A stretch of 11,714 nucleotides of DNA from DASQUP01 sp035641235 (GCA_035641235.1 DASQUP010000289.1:1-11714), one strand, 5' to 3'; positions 1-7,119 are shown, counted from the first letter of the stretch. Notes: generated by a model not told the origin, from the letters alone. Numbers and translations: made by a program.

Positions 1-566
1 GCCTCGATGGTCGCCGGGTTCGTGGCGCTCGTGGCGCTTTGCCGCCAGCACCAGCGCCGGGCGCAGACGATGTCCTCCTCGTCCACGAAAACGACCTCGC
101 CGCGCTCGGGTGAGACGCCGGCGCTCGATCCCAGATCCGAGAAGACCTCGGTGCCGGTGGCAAATCGAACCGTGATCCCACCGGAGATGTTGGCCAAGTC
201 GAAAACGGCAACCGGCAAGGCGTAGCGGATGGAGACGAGGTTGCCGATGTCGACGAGCGTGCTAATCGTCGGAATGTCACCTTGTTTGGCCAATCTTCTC
301 AGCAGCGCTTCGGGTGCACTTCGGTACTGGGTTGGTTTGGAACCGAACTGAGTGAACGCACGGCGCCACGCCCCTACGGATGCGAGATCCGCAATCGAAG
401 TGCCCTCGAGCCTGTCCAAGGCAACTCGCTGCTCGGCCTGATAGTCGTTGACCAACTCCTTGGGGCTGGCCCCGTTGGTCAGCCCCATACCGTGGATTAC
501 ACCCGCGCGGATAGCCGGATACCTTTGGATAATCTCGTCGGCGTAGGCGAACATCGCATCCCCCAT
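1..566 (-). CDS. B3/B4 domain protein (PheT-beta-like editing-domain family), 3' end beyond window
   Basis: The reading frame is open for 188 residues from ATG 566 down to the window edge, so the C-terminus is missing. Residues about 85-188 carry the pattern of the B3/4 domain shared by the beta subunit of phenylalanyl-tRNA synthetase and by stand-alone proteins (COG3382-like). Seen are LLRRLAKQGDIPTISTLVDI, then ALPVAVFDLANISG, then an FVDEEDIVCARRWCWRQS segment near the end. In PheT this domain hydrolyses misacylated Tyr-tRNA-Phe; stand-alone homologues are presumed to bind or edit aminoacyl-tRNA or amino acids, but no substrate can be read here. The start at 566 is preferred because AGGA lies six bases upstream; an in-frame ATG at 554 is the alternative. 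It lies 70 bp downstream of the patatin-like gene on the same strand. The family call is fairly firm, the function is not. Only a few tens of residues are likely to be missing, judging from the usual family length of roughly 220-240 residues. Confidence 0.8.
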   Translation of the reverse strand, partial: MGDAMFAYADEIIQRYPAIRAGVIHGMGLTNGASPKELVNDYQAEQRVALDRLEGTSIADLASVGAWRRAFTQFGSKPTQYRSAPEALLRRLAKQGDIPTISTLVDIGNLVSIRYALPVAVFDLANISGGITVRFATGTEVFSDLGSSAGVSPERGEVVFVDEEDIVCARRWCWRQSATSATNPATIE

Positions 567-585
567 CGGACGTCCTAAAACGCGA

Positions 586-620
586 GGACACCAGACGACA
601 CCAATTGTCGCCTTGTGTCC
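586..620. other. Nested inverted repeat between patatin-like and B3/4 genes (possible weak terminator or operator)
   Basis: GGACAC (586-591) pairs with GTGTCC (615-620), and inside it CGACA (596-600) pairs with TGTCG (606-610). A symmetric 4x4 internal loop separates the two stems and the apical loop is five bases. On the minus strand the hairpin begins about 17 bases after the patatin stop and is followed by TCGCGTTTT, a poor T-run. It could attenuate or end transcription from the phospholipase gene, or be a binding site upstream of the B3/4 gene. The symmetry is seen directly; the role is inferred. Confidence 0.35.
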
Positions 621-636
621 ACAGGAAGTGCGGCGC

Positions 637-2346
637 TTAGAGGTCGGGCGTCACCCGCATAACCCGGGACGGGTTCAACGGGCGCTCGGTGACGAAGTCG
701 ATTTCGCCGTCCCGTCCCCAGTCGCCGGCGCATCCGAACAGATCTTCTGTTTCGGCCGCCGCCTTCTGGCCCCAATCCCGAGGGACCGCGGGGTTCTTGG
801 ACGCGACGAGATCGTCGTGCAATCCGGTCTCGGAGAAGACCCTCTTCATGCCCGGCCCCTTGCCCTCTTCTCCCATGATGTTGATCTGGAGCTGATGCAT
901 CAGCGTTTGATACCGGCGCAGGCGATGGTCGTGCCATTGTTTGGCGAAACCCTCCTGCAGGACCTCCCCTGCTCGATGACCCTTTCTGACGAGCCGCTGG
1001 ACGGTTTCCGGGTCCATGGTCAGGTTCATGCCGCCTTCGGCGGCATCGAGTGGGATGTCCTGAATGCGGTCACTGAATCCGGGCAGCTCCCCCTGGGCTT
1101 TGTCGCGCCAGTTTTGCATGGTCTCAAGTATCTGGTGCAAGAAGGTGAACAGCGACTGGATTCGCACTCGGCCGCCCGTACGGTGCCCGTAAACGATCTC
1201 ATCCGGGTTGTTCGATCCAGCAGAACCATTGCTCGTGAAGTTGAGGCCGAATGTCGGTCGCGTGGGAAGCCATGCATCGAAGAAATGGATCGGGAAGTTG
1301 CTGCCGATCCCTCCGTCGGACAGCCAGTGCCTCATATGGATGCCGTTGCGTTCGGTCCACAGAGGAACCGCCGAAAGCAACACGGGGAAACTCAGGCTCA
1401 TCCGCGTGGCAACGATGATCGGGAGATCGCTTCGAGGGAAGCCTCGGAGTTCGGGTCGATCGCCGTCTGCCGGGACTTCGACCGGACAGACGTTGCGAAG
1501 GTGAGAGATGACAGGCTCGGGAAAGAGTTCGGCGAACTCATCTAGTGAGAAGAGGTAGTCGCGGCCGGCTAGGAAGGGAAGCCTTAGCGGTCGCGCCTCC
1601 GTCAAATCGGTAGTCATCATCTGCAGCGTTATGCCACCCGCCTTGAGGTCGGCGAATGTCACGGGGGTGTCGCTGTCACGACCTGCGCAGTCTTGGATCT
1701 TTTCGTAAAGCCACGGGGTCAAGGCCGCACCCTTCCCGGTTGGCATCCCCGAACACATGCCGAACTTGTTCTCCGGAAGATGCCGGCCGGCGATCGTTCC
1801 CAAGCGGGCCGCCAACCCAACGATGACTCCGATCCCCAGTGCGAAAACCAGAGGCACGGCTAGGAGTGCCCATGCGGTCCAATCCCCTTGGTTGAGGCCC
1901 CCTTCGAAGCGGGCGACCATCAATCCGAGGTACGCCACAGCTATCGCGACGGCGATGGCGCCCCAGCCGAGGAACCGGCGCAGCAAGGTCGAAGTCACGA
2001 GCGCCGCTTTCTGGAACTTCCCCTTCTTGCGCTGCAACGCGAACAGGAGGTCGAACGACGCTCTCATCGGCTTCGCCGGCTGGAACAGTCCCTGAAGAAA
2101 GCCTTCTTCAGTGAGCTCGGTACTGAGCCCATTGAGCTTTTCGAATCCTCCGGACTCACGGCCGAGTTCGGCAGCGGCCGTGGCCGCAGCGGCGATGGCT
2201 CCCGCCGATGCCCCGCCGATCGAGCGGAACTTGTGCTTGTCGTGCAGCGAGTAGACGGCAGCGGGATAAACGACGCCACTCGTTATCCCACCCTTCATTA
2301 CGAGATCGCAGTACTCGGGATACGTAGCCAGCCGCTCCGCTGTCAT
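637..2346 (-). CDS. Patatin-like phospholipase with internal transmembrane hairpin
   Basis: The protein has 569 residues from ATG 2346. That start has a purine-rich GGAAAAGGG just upstream and directly precedes the conserved N-terminus; an in-frame TTG at 2469 would add 41 unconserved residues and is less likely. Patatin hallmarks are visible. A Gly-rich oxyanion segment KGGITSG is at about 18-24, the nucleophile elbow GASAG at 45-49 (Ser47), and the catalytic Asp in SDGGIGSNFPI at about 344. This gives the Ser-Asp dyad of patatin-type lipid acyl hydrolases. Between the two lie two hydrophobic stretches, about 128-145 and 156-181, joined by a short polar loop. These predict a membrane hairpin that would leave both catalytic halves on the same face of the membrane. 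Family members hydrolyse acyl esters of phospholipids or other lipids; the substrate here is unknown. It is divergent from the M36 protease gene and upstream of the B3/4 gene on the same strand, probably without functional linkage. Confidence 0.88.
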   Translation of the reverse strand: MTAERLATYPEYCDLVMKGGITSGVVYPAAVYSLHDKHKFRSIGGASAGAIAAAATAAAELGRESGGFEKLNGLSTELTEEGFLQGLFQPAKPMRASFDLLFALQRKKGKFQKAALVTSTLLRRFLGWGAIAVAIAVAYLGLMVARFEGGLNQGDWTAWALLAVPLVFALGIGVIVGLAARLGTIAGRHLPENKFGMCSGMPTGKGAALTPWLYEKIQDCAGRDSDTPVTFADLKAGGITLQMMTTDLTEARPLRLPFLAGRDYLFSLDEFAELFPEPVISHLRNVCPVEVPADGDRPELRGFPRSDLPIIVATRMSLSFPVLLSAVPLWTERNGIHMRHWLSDGGIGSNFPIHFFDAWLPTRPTFGLNFTSNGSAGSNNPDEIVYGHRTGGRVRIQSLFTFLHQILETMQNWRDKAQGELPGFSDRIQDIPLDAAEGGMNLTMDPETVQRLVRKGHRAGEVLQEGFAKQWHDHRLRRYQTLMHQLQINIMGEEGKGPGMKRVFSETGLHDDLVASKNPAVPRDWGQKAAAETEDLFGCAGDWGRDGEIDFVTERPLNPSRVMRVTPDL

Positions 2347-2555
2347 CGCCCTTTTCCTTTCGCCAGTCCGACCTCCAATGAGAGCCCCCGGGGTTGATGG
2401 CGTCAATGCCCTTGGGAGGTGGGAATTCTTGGGACCGCGTGGATGGGGGGACTTGTTGCGGCTAGTCAATTTTTAAGCCCGCCGTAATCCTCCTCAGCAT
2501 GCTTCCCCCACCCGGGTCACGCGGCGGACCCAACGAGACAAACGGGAGAGCAATT
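2347..2555. promoter_or_regulatory. Divergent intergenic region of the phospholipase and M36 protease genes
   Basis: This 209-bp gap separates two outward-facing starts and so must hold both promoters. It includes a locally AT-rich stretch (TCAATTTTTAAG, about 2466-2477) in otherwise GC-rich DNA. I could not find a convincing -35/-10 pair with correct spacing on either strand. The only clear signal is GGGAGAG at 2544-2550, the ribosome binding site of the protease gene. Confidence 0.4.
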
Positions 2556-5500
2556 ATGACGAGACGAAGCAGATCGGTAAGGGCTGCGTTCGTCCTGGTA
2601 CTTGCAGCAAGTTTGCTTGCAGTTCCGGTGTCCGCTGAGGTCACCCGAGCACATGCAGGGCAGCGGACCGCCAGGGGATGGGTTACCGGCGGTCTTCAGA
2701 CATTAGACAAGAGATTCCAGGGAGTGAAGGTCGCTCCCAAAGCGCGTCAGAAGGCCATGTTGCGTCAGCTGGGGAAACGCGTCGAGGTGGGCTGGACCGA
2801 GCTGGGCACGCCTCATTCGTTGCGCGCCCGCAAAGGCGCGCTTACAGGGCCCAGCACCGCAGGTCCTACAGCAACAGCGCGCAGCTTCCTCAAGGCCCAC
2901 GCGGCCCTGTTCCGTCAGAGTGCGTCGGGCATCGACGATCTGGAACTGACCATGAATCACCATCAAAACGGAGCGGTTTTTCTCCGCTTCAAGCAGACTC
3001 ATGATGGTCGTGACGTTCACGGCTCGTCCCTGCTCGTGGTCCTCGATTCGAAGAGCAGGATCTGGTTCGTCGGAGGGACGCTGGCGCCGAATCTCGGCGC
3101 GCCATCTTCGCCGGTGCTCGACGCTCAGGCCGCAGTTGCCAAAGCGGCGGGGAACGTGAGTCCGCGCGACACGGTCCGGGCACCACGACGGATCGGCACT
3201 GCGAGGTTCCACAACACCTTCGCAGTTCCAGATATGCGGGACGCGCGCCCGGTCACCACCGAATTGGTCACGGTTCCAACTGCTACAGGTGGACGGCCTG
3301 CGTGGAAGGTATTGATGGAGGTCGCGAGCAATGCCGAGTACGAGGTGCTCGTCGATGCGGCGACCGGCGAGATCCTCTACCGGAAGAACCAGATTTCAAG
3401 CGGCGAGCCCCACGGACTCGTGCACACCGGCGACGACCCCGAGGCCGGAGCACAGGTCCCGAACGTTCCCTTCAGTGGCATCGACGGTTCGTGGGTGGGG
3501 GTAGACACAACCGCGGGCAACAACACCGATACGTTCCAGGACTTGTTCGACGATGACACTCCGCACGCCGCAGATCGGCCGGTGAACGCGGACCAGCACT
3601 TCGATTACACATGGACGGATCCGTGGGGAACCAGCAGCATGATTCCTTCAACCGGTGACGACCGCGACGCCGTTGTCTCCCAGCTCTTCTACTACACGAA
3701 CTGGTTCCACGACTACGCCTACGACCTCGGCTTCACCGAAACCGCCCGTAACTTCCAAGAGGACAACTTCGGTCGTGGCGGAACCGGCGGCGACGCGGTG
3801 TGGGCACAGTCCGACGATGGATACGGAACCGGCACCGAGGAGCTATGCACGAACAGTGACGGGGACCCCATCCTGTGCCGCAACAACGCAAACTTCAACA
3901 CGGGGGGATCGGACGGAAACCGGCCCCGCATGCAGATGTACGTGGGCGACACTGGCGGGCGCAGGACCCAGCGCGCCAATAACCGAGACACCGTGATCCA
4001 CGAGTACGCGCACGGGATCAGCGGGCGCATCATCAGCGATACCAACTTGCAGGGCGGGGTGCAGTCCGGAGCGCTCGGCGAGGGATGGAGCGATGCCTTC
4101 GCCACGTCGATCAACAACGATCCCGTCTACGGCGAGTACAACAACGGTGATTACACGAACGGCATCCGAGGCGTTGCCTACGACGACGACAACCTCGAGT
4201 ACGGCGACCTCTGCGACGACGGGTGTCAAGTTCACGACGACGGCCGAATCTGGGCCATGGCGATGTGGGAGGAGCGCGCAGCACTGATCGGCAAGCACGG
4301 GTTCTCGGACGGTAAGTCTCTGCATGAGGAACTGATGATGCTCGGGCTCTTCGCCACTCCCGACACTCCCAGTTACCACGACGCTCGGACCGGGTACCTG
4401 GTTGCGGACGCGCTGCTTGACCTCTTTGGTGATCCTGATGCCGGCAACCAGTGCCTCATCTGGCGAGTGTTCGCCGACAACGAACTGGGAGTCACGGCGT
4501 CGCCTGACGACGACGACGATTCGACGCCCACGGTCAGCACCGCAACCCCCGGCGCGTGCGATCCTGAAGCAGTCATCGCCGATCCTCCGGTCACACCGGA
4601 AGGGAGCGCAGTGGCGCTCGACGGAACCGGGAGCATCGCCAACGGAGACGATGGTGACACGCTCACATACGCTTGGGACCTCGACGACGACGGTGATTAC
4701 GACGACTCGAGCAGCCCGACCCCTTCGGTGACCTTCGGCGACAACGGGTCCTACACGGTCTCGCTTCGTGTAACCAACACTGCCGGGTACACCGATATCG
4801 CCGACGCGGTGGTCACGGTCACGAACGTGAGCCCAACGGTCACAATAGATCCGGCGCAGATCACCAGCCGGGCGGAGAACCAGGAGCTGCCGGTTCTGGC
4901 GACCTTCACCGATCCGGGCTGGCTCGACACCTATCCGACGAGCTCGATTGACCCCGGCTCCACGGACATCTCCGGGACCGCGGGGCAGGTCGTGATCGGG
5001 GATGAGGGACCGCCCGCGAACGTGGGCACGGTGGCCGGCACCCTCACCTACGGCGACAACGGAACGTTCACCGTTACGGTGAGTCTCTCCGACGACGACG
5101 GTGGGATTGGAAGCGACTCGTTCAGCGTCACCGTCCATAATCTCGATCCGCAGATAACGATCGATGAGACCGGGACCGTGGACGTTAATGGCGTGCCCAC
5201 CTTCTTCGCAGATGTCGGTGAGTCGGTCGAGATCCCGGCGCGGGTAGAGGACGAGGGGAGCGACGACGAAACGATCACCTGGGACTGGGGTGACGGATCT
5301 CCACCGGATAGCGTGTTCTCCCGGAATAACCCCGCCTTCGACGATCCTCTCCCGAGCCCGACCGTGAACCCTCGCGATTTCGTCGCTGCAGCGTCACACT
5401 CCTGGGCCGAAGCGTGCATGTACGACGTGACGCTGGACGTCTTCGACGACGACGGTGGCACGGATACGGATTCGGTCAAGGTATTGATCACCGGTCCTCC

Positions 5501-5924
5501 TTCGCTTACGCGGGGGGCCGGCTACTGGCAGCACCAGTACAAGGGAAACGGGAAGATCGACTTCACCGCCGCCCAGCTCGACTGCTACCTGGAGATAGCG
5601 GCGTTCCTGAGCAACGTTTTCAACGAAGAACGGGACGCATCGACGAGAGCGAAGGCCCACGACGACATCTTCGTAGCGGGCAAGAATGGGAGCGCGATGG
5701 AACAACTCGATCGCGAGATCTTGACGGCGTGGCTCAACTTCGCCAACGGCGGTGTGGAGTACGACGAGATGCTGGATACGAATGGAGACGACGTGCCGGA
5801 TACATCCTTCATAGATGTTATGAGCGAGGCCGAGTCGGTGCGCTTGAATCCACTGTCGACGCGGGCCGCGCTTCTGGCGCAGAAGAACTTGCTGGTTGAA
5901 GTGAACCGCCGAGACGGCGTCTAG
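2556..5924 (+). CDS. Secreted M36 (fungalysin-type) metallopeptidase with PKD-like domains
   Basis: The protein has 1122 residues from ATG 2556, five bases after GGGAGAG. It has a Sec signal peptide (basic MTRRSRSVR, hydrophobic core, cleavage likely after VSA at 27). An FTP/PepSY-like propeptide follows at about 95-280. The M36 catalytic domain spans about 330-650, with the zinc site HEYAH at 482-486 and the third ligand Glu509 in GALGEGWSD, as in fungalysins. After an Asp-rich linker come three PKD-like beta domains, at about 675-758, 760-863 and 865-979; the first has the typical YAWDLDDDGD core and the third WDWGDGS. A C-terminal domain of about 139 residues begins at LTRGAGYWQHQ and is not recognised. 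The enzyme is predicted to be exported, self-processed and to degrade extracellular proteins; PKD domains often mediate substrate or surface binding. The many Asp-rich loops suggest calcium binding. The catalytic assignment is firm, the domain borders are approximate. Confidence 0.93.
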   Translation: MTRRSRSVRAAFVLVLAASLLAVPVSAEVTRAHAGQRTARGWVTGGLQTLDKRFQGVKVAPKARQKAMLRQLGKRVEVGWTELGTPHSLRARKGALTGPSTAGPTATARSFLKAHAALFRQSASGIDDLELTMNHHQNGAVFLRFKQTHDGRDVHGSSLLVVLDSKSRIWFVGGTLAPNLGAPSSPVLDAQAAVAKAAGNVSPRDTVRAPRRIGTARFHNTFAVPDMRDARPVTTELVTVPTATGGRPAWKVLMEVASNAEYEVLVDAATGEILYRKNQISSGEPHGLVHTGDDPEAGAQVPNVPFSGIDGSWVGVDTTAGNNTDTFQDLFDDDTPHAADRPVNADQHFDYTWTDPWGTSSMIPSTGDDRDAVVSQLFYYTNWFHDYAYDLGFTETARNFQEDNFGRGGTGGDAVWAQSDDGYGTGTEELCTNSDGDPILCRNNANFNTGGSDGNRPRMQMYVGDTGGRRTQRANNRDTVIHEYAHGISGRIISDTNLQGGVQSGALGEGWSDAFATSINNDPVYGEYNNGDYTNGIRGVAYDDDNLEYGDLCDDGCQVHDDGRIWAMAMWEERAALIGKHGFSDGKSLHEELMMLGLFATPDTPSYHDARTGYLVADALLDLFGDPDAGNQCLIWRVFADNELGVTASPDDDDDSTPTVSTATPGACDPEAVIADPPVTPEGSAVALDGTGSIANGDDGDTLTYAWDLDDDGDYDDSSSPTPSVTFGDNGSYTVSLRVTNTAGYTDIADAVVTVTNVSPTVTIDPAQITSRAENQELPVLATFTDPGWLDTYPTSSIDPGSTDISGTAGQVVIGDEGPPANVGTVAGTLTYGDNGTFTVTVSLSDDDGGIGSDSFSVTVHNLDPQITIDETGTVDVNGVPTFFADVGESVEIPARVEDEGSDDETITWDWGDGSPPDSVFSRNNPAFDDPLPSPTVNPRDFVAAASHSWAEACMYDVTLDVFDDDGGTDTDSVKVLITGPPSLTRGAGYWQHQYKGNGKIDFTAAQLDCYLEIAAFLSNVFNEERDASTRAKAHDDIFVAGKNGSAMEQLDREILTAWLNFANGGVEYDEMLDTNGDDVPDTSFIDVMSEAESVRLNPLSTRAALLAQKNLLVEVNRRDGV

Positions 5925-5929
5925 GGAGG

Positions 5930-6367
5930 CTAGTCGCTTATCTCGAGGGTCACCTCATAGGTTCGGTCAGATCTCGGACAGCCGGGGGTCGTCGGTCGAC
6001 AGGCCGGCGACCCCACGGACTGCAGCAAGGTCCTGCCCGGCCCCTCCGGCACCAACTCCCAGAACTGTCCGCCTTGCGGCGCGTCGGATTCGAGCGCAAG
6101 TACGTCTAACCGAGCACCCTGGATTGTCGGATCGGTCCACCGATACCGGCCACCCAAAACGAGCGTGATCTGGCTCGAAGTCTGGACTGCAATCGTTCGG
6201 CCGTGGTCACCAAGTGACAGCCCGATCCGCTCCGATCCTTCGGTGGGGGTGACAACCGGCGCAGGAGAGTTAGGAGCGGTTGACTCTGTGGCAGGTTCGC
6301 TGCCGCCACACCCTGCCGCAATAATGCTCACGACCAGCGCCACTCTCGTCAATGACCCATCCGCCAT
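5930..6367 (-). CDS. Small secreted lipoprotein, chagasin-like (I42-type) beta domain
   Basis: This predicted protein has 145 residues from ATG 6367, with GGGAGAA upstream at a slightly long spacing. The N-terminus is a lipoprotein signal: Arg8, a hydrophobic segment, then IAAGC with the lipidated Cys at 20. A Pro/Thr/Ser-rich linker follows, as in membrane-anchored actinobacterial lipoproteins. The rest (about 48-145) has alternating beta-strand character. It shows IGLSLGDHGRTIAVQ, a YRW segment, GGQFWELVPEGPGRTLL and a final TYEVTLEIS strand. This order resembles secreted actinobacterial proteins labelled chagasin/I42 protease-inhibitor-like. The canonical NPTTGY loop is absent, so inhibition is not assured. 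Two Cys at 123 and 130 could form a disulfide. Its stop is 5 bp from the stop of the M36 protease gene, in convergent orientation. The lipoprotein call is stronger than the inhibitor-like fold. Confidence 0.62.
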   Translation of the reverse strand: MADGSLTRVALVVSIIAAGCGGSEPATESTAPNSPAPVVTPTEGSERIGLSLGDHGRTIAVQTSSQITLVLGGRYRWTDPTIQGARLDVLALESDAPQGGQFWELVPEGPGRTLLQSVGSPACRPTTPGCPRSDRTYEVTLEISD

Positions 6368-6421
6368 CCGCCCATCTTCTCCCGAGTTCGCATACCAACG
6401 AGGAGAGGACAAGTCTGTCGT

Positions 6422-6451
6422 GGCCCCACGGCTAAACGATCACGCGGGGCC
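6422..6451. repeat. Simple inverted repeat GGCCCC/GGGGCC
   Basis: GGCCCC (6422-6427) and GGGGCC (6446-6451) are perfect complements separated by 18 bases. The stem is short but GC-only. It sits about 55 bp upstream of the lipoprotein start. No T-run follows, so I do not call a terminator. Confidence 0.3.
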
Positions 6452-6482
6452 CATGACCGATGGCCAGAGGTCGGGGTCGGCT

Positions 6483-6527
6483 TTCTGAGGGGATTGTTCC
6501 GTACTCTGTCGGTGGATCCCCTGAGAA
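6483..6527. repeat. Imperfect 12-bp inverted repeat with 21-base loop
   Basis: TTCTGAGGGGAT (6483-6494) pairs with ATCCCCTGAGAA (6516-6527) with a single G-G mismatch. The 21-base loop contains a small CCG/CGG helix. This dyad is too long to dismiss easily, but no function is indicated. Confidence 0.45.
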
Positions 6528-6607
6528 CGGACGGAGGGACCCTCTCAAACGGGCCATGCGGCACTACAGCCCCGGCGGCGCACCAACGACGCTGATCCTT
6601 GAACCAT

Positions 6608-6710
6608 CGAGGCATCGTGGCAGCGCACGGAGGGGCGCAATGGCTATTGCCGCAGGGCACCAAAGAAGGTGCCCAGGAGAAGCCGTTGCTGGTGCGCTGC
6701 CACCGCCTCG
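6608..6710. ncRNA. Candidate structured RNA: 103-nt four-helix hairpin
   Basis: Four coaxially ordered helices can be drawn by eye. Helix 0 pairs CGAGGC (6608-6613) with GCCTCG (6705-6710). Helix 1 is a perfect 12 bp, GTGGCAGCGCAC (6617-6628) with GTGCGCTGCCAC (6692-6703). Helix 2 is 9 bp with one U-G pair, GCAATGGCT (6637-6645) with AGCCGTTGC (6681-6689). Helix 3 is a perfect 7 bp, GGGCACC (6655-6661) with GGTGCCC (6668-6674), closed by the loop AAAGAA. Asymmetric internal loops lie between the helices. The pairing is seen in the sequence. That it is transcribed, and from which strand, is inferred. It does not match the signal-recognition-particle RNA apical motif. A transposon-derived hairpin is an alternative. 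Strand is undetermined. Confidence 0.5.
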
Positions 6711-6755
6711 GAAGACGGACACCCGGCGCAAAGACAACCTCCTCCTGCCCGGGAT

Positions 6756-6813
6756 CGTCCTGTTAGTGAGATGAGTCGAAGAAACGTCCTGTTAGTGAGA
6801 TGAGTCGAAGAAA
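6756..6813. repeat. Perfect tandem duplication, 2 x 29 bp
   Basis: A 29-bp unit starting CGTCCTGTTAGTGAG occurs twice with no spacer, at 6756-6784 and 6785-6813, and the match continues one base into 6814. On the plus strand each unit contains ATGAGTCGAAGA. The first such ATG opens a 10-codon frame ending in TGA, which overlaps the second ATG as ATGA; the second frame runs to a TAG at 6845-6847. No ribosome binding site precedes either ATG, so translation is doubtful. Confidence 0.85.
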
Positions 6814-6843
6814 CAACGTAGTACGTCCCGTAAGAAGTGCCGC

Positions 6844-7119
6844 TTAGACGGCGCGCGTGACCTTCCTGATCTTGTAGTCGGTCCAGACCCCCGCCTTCAT
6901 ATAGACGTCGGTTTCAATAATGGCTCGCGCGGCGTCCTCGGACTCGACCTTGAAGATCAACAACGACGCGCTCATGTCGGTGAAGGCTCCCGCAAAGACG
7001 AGGGCTCCCTCATCGGCGAGCTTCCGCGCACGGGCCAGGTGTTCCTCGCGGTACGGCTTTCGCTTCTCGGCTGCACCCTCTGCCAACACACCCTCCACGA
7101 CGAAGCAGGTCTCGGCCAT
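6844..7119 (-). CDS. YCII-related protein
   Basis: The protein has 91 residues, from ATG 7119, six to seven bases after a strong AGGGAGGA. A longer in-frame start at 7158 is rejected because it lies upstream of this site. The sequence fits the YCII (alpha/beta ferredoxin-like) family: an N-terminal strand, REEHLARARKLADEGALVFAG at about 24-44 with the conserved His27, then a strand SLLIFKVES and the AARAIIETDVYMKAGVWTDYKI segment typical of the C-terminal half. Family members are small, dimeric and poorly characterised; the conserved His and Asp suggest an enzyme, but no reaction is assigned. The length is normal. It is divergent from the hypothetical gene at 7248 and separated from it by 128 bp. 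Confidence 0.88.
   Translation of the reverse strand: MAETCFVVEGVLAEGAAEKRKPYREEHLARARKLADEGALVFAGAFTDMSASLLIFKVESEDAARAIIETDVYMKAGVWTDYKIRKVTRAV

Larger units (their letters stand above)
6368..6843. other. Gene-free structured region
   Basis: No open frame here has a recognisable protein, a good start or coding-like composition. What the stretch holds is structure: inverted repeats at 6422-6451 and 6483-6527, a long multi-helix hairpin at 6608-6710, and a perfect 29-bp tandem duplication at 6756-6813. It lies upstream of the lipoprotein gene (minus strand) and downstream of the YCII gene (minus strand). Promoter elements for the lipoprotein gene should be near 6370-6420 but none is convincing. 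Confidence 0.6.

Noticed and set aside
613..1545. Long open frame on the plus strand (about 310 codons) opposite the patatin gene
   Set aside because: It lies fully antisense to the phospholipase, shows no family motif, and has the composition expected of a shadow frame in GC-rich DNA.
3843..5138. 431-codon open frame on the minus strand inside the M36 gene
   Set aside because: It is Val/Arg-rich with no domain and lies antisense to the metalloprotease and PKD coding sequence. It arises from the Asp-rich GAC codons on the other strand.
5907..5919. CGCCG-AGA-CGGCG hairpin at the end of the M36 gene as a bidirectional terminator
   Set aside because: Only 5 bp, lies inside the coding sequence, and has no T-run on either side.
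6617..6700. Resemblance of a frame reading GAQWLLPQGTKEG to a Nudix-type opening
   Set aside because: Only a few residues agree, there is no Nudix box, and the frame soon ends in a stop within the repeat.
6460..6774. Plus-strand frame of 104 codons across the structured region
   Set aside because: It has no ribosome binding site and no recognisable motif, and it runs through the long hairpin, whose palindromic content explains the frame.
6756..6813. CRISPR array
   Set aside because: Only two repeat units, directly joined with no spacer, and no cas genes.
6608..6814. Integron attC site, SRP RNA or retron RNA for the long hairpin
   Set aside because: No RYYYAAC/GTTRRRY boundary boxes, no SRP apical GGAA/AGCAG motif, and no reverse transcriptase or integrase gene nearby.
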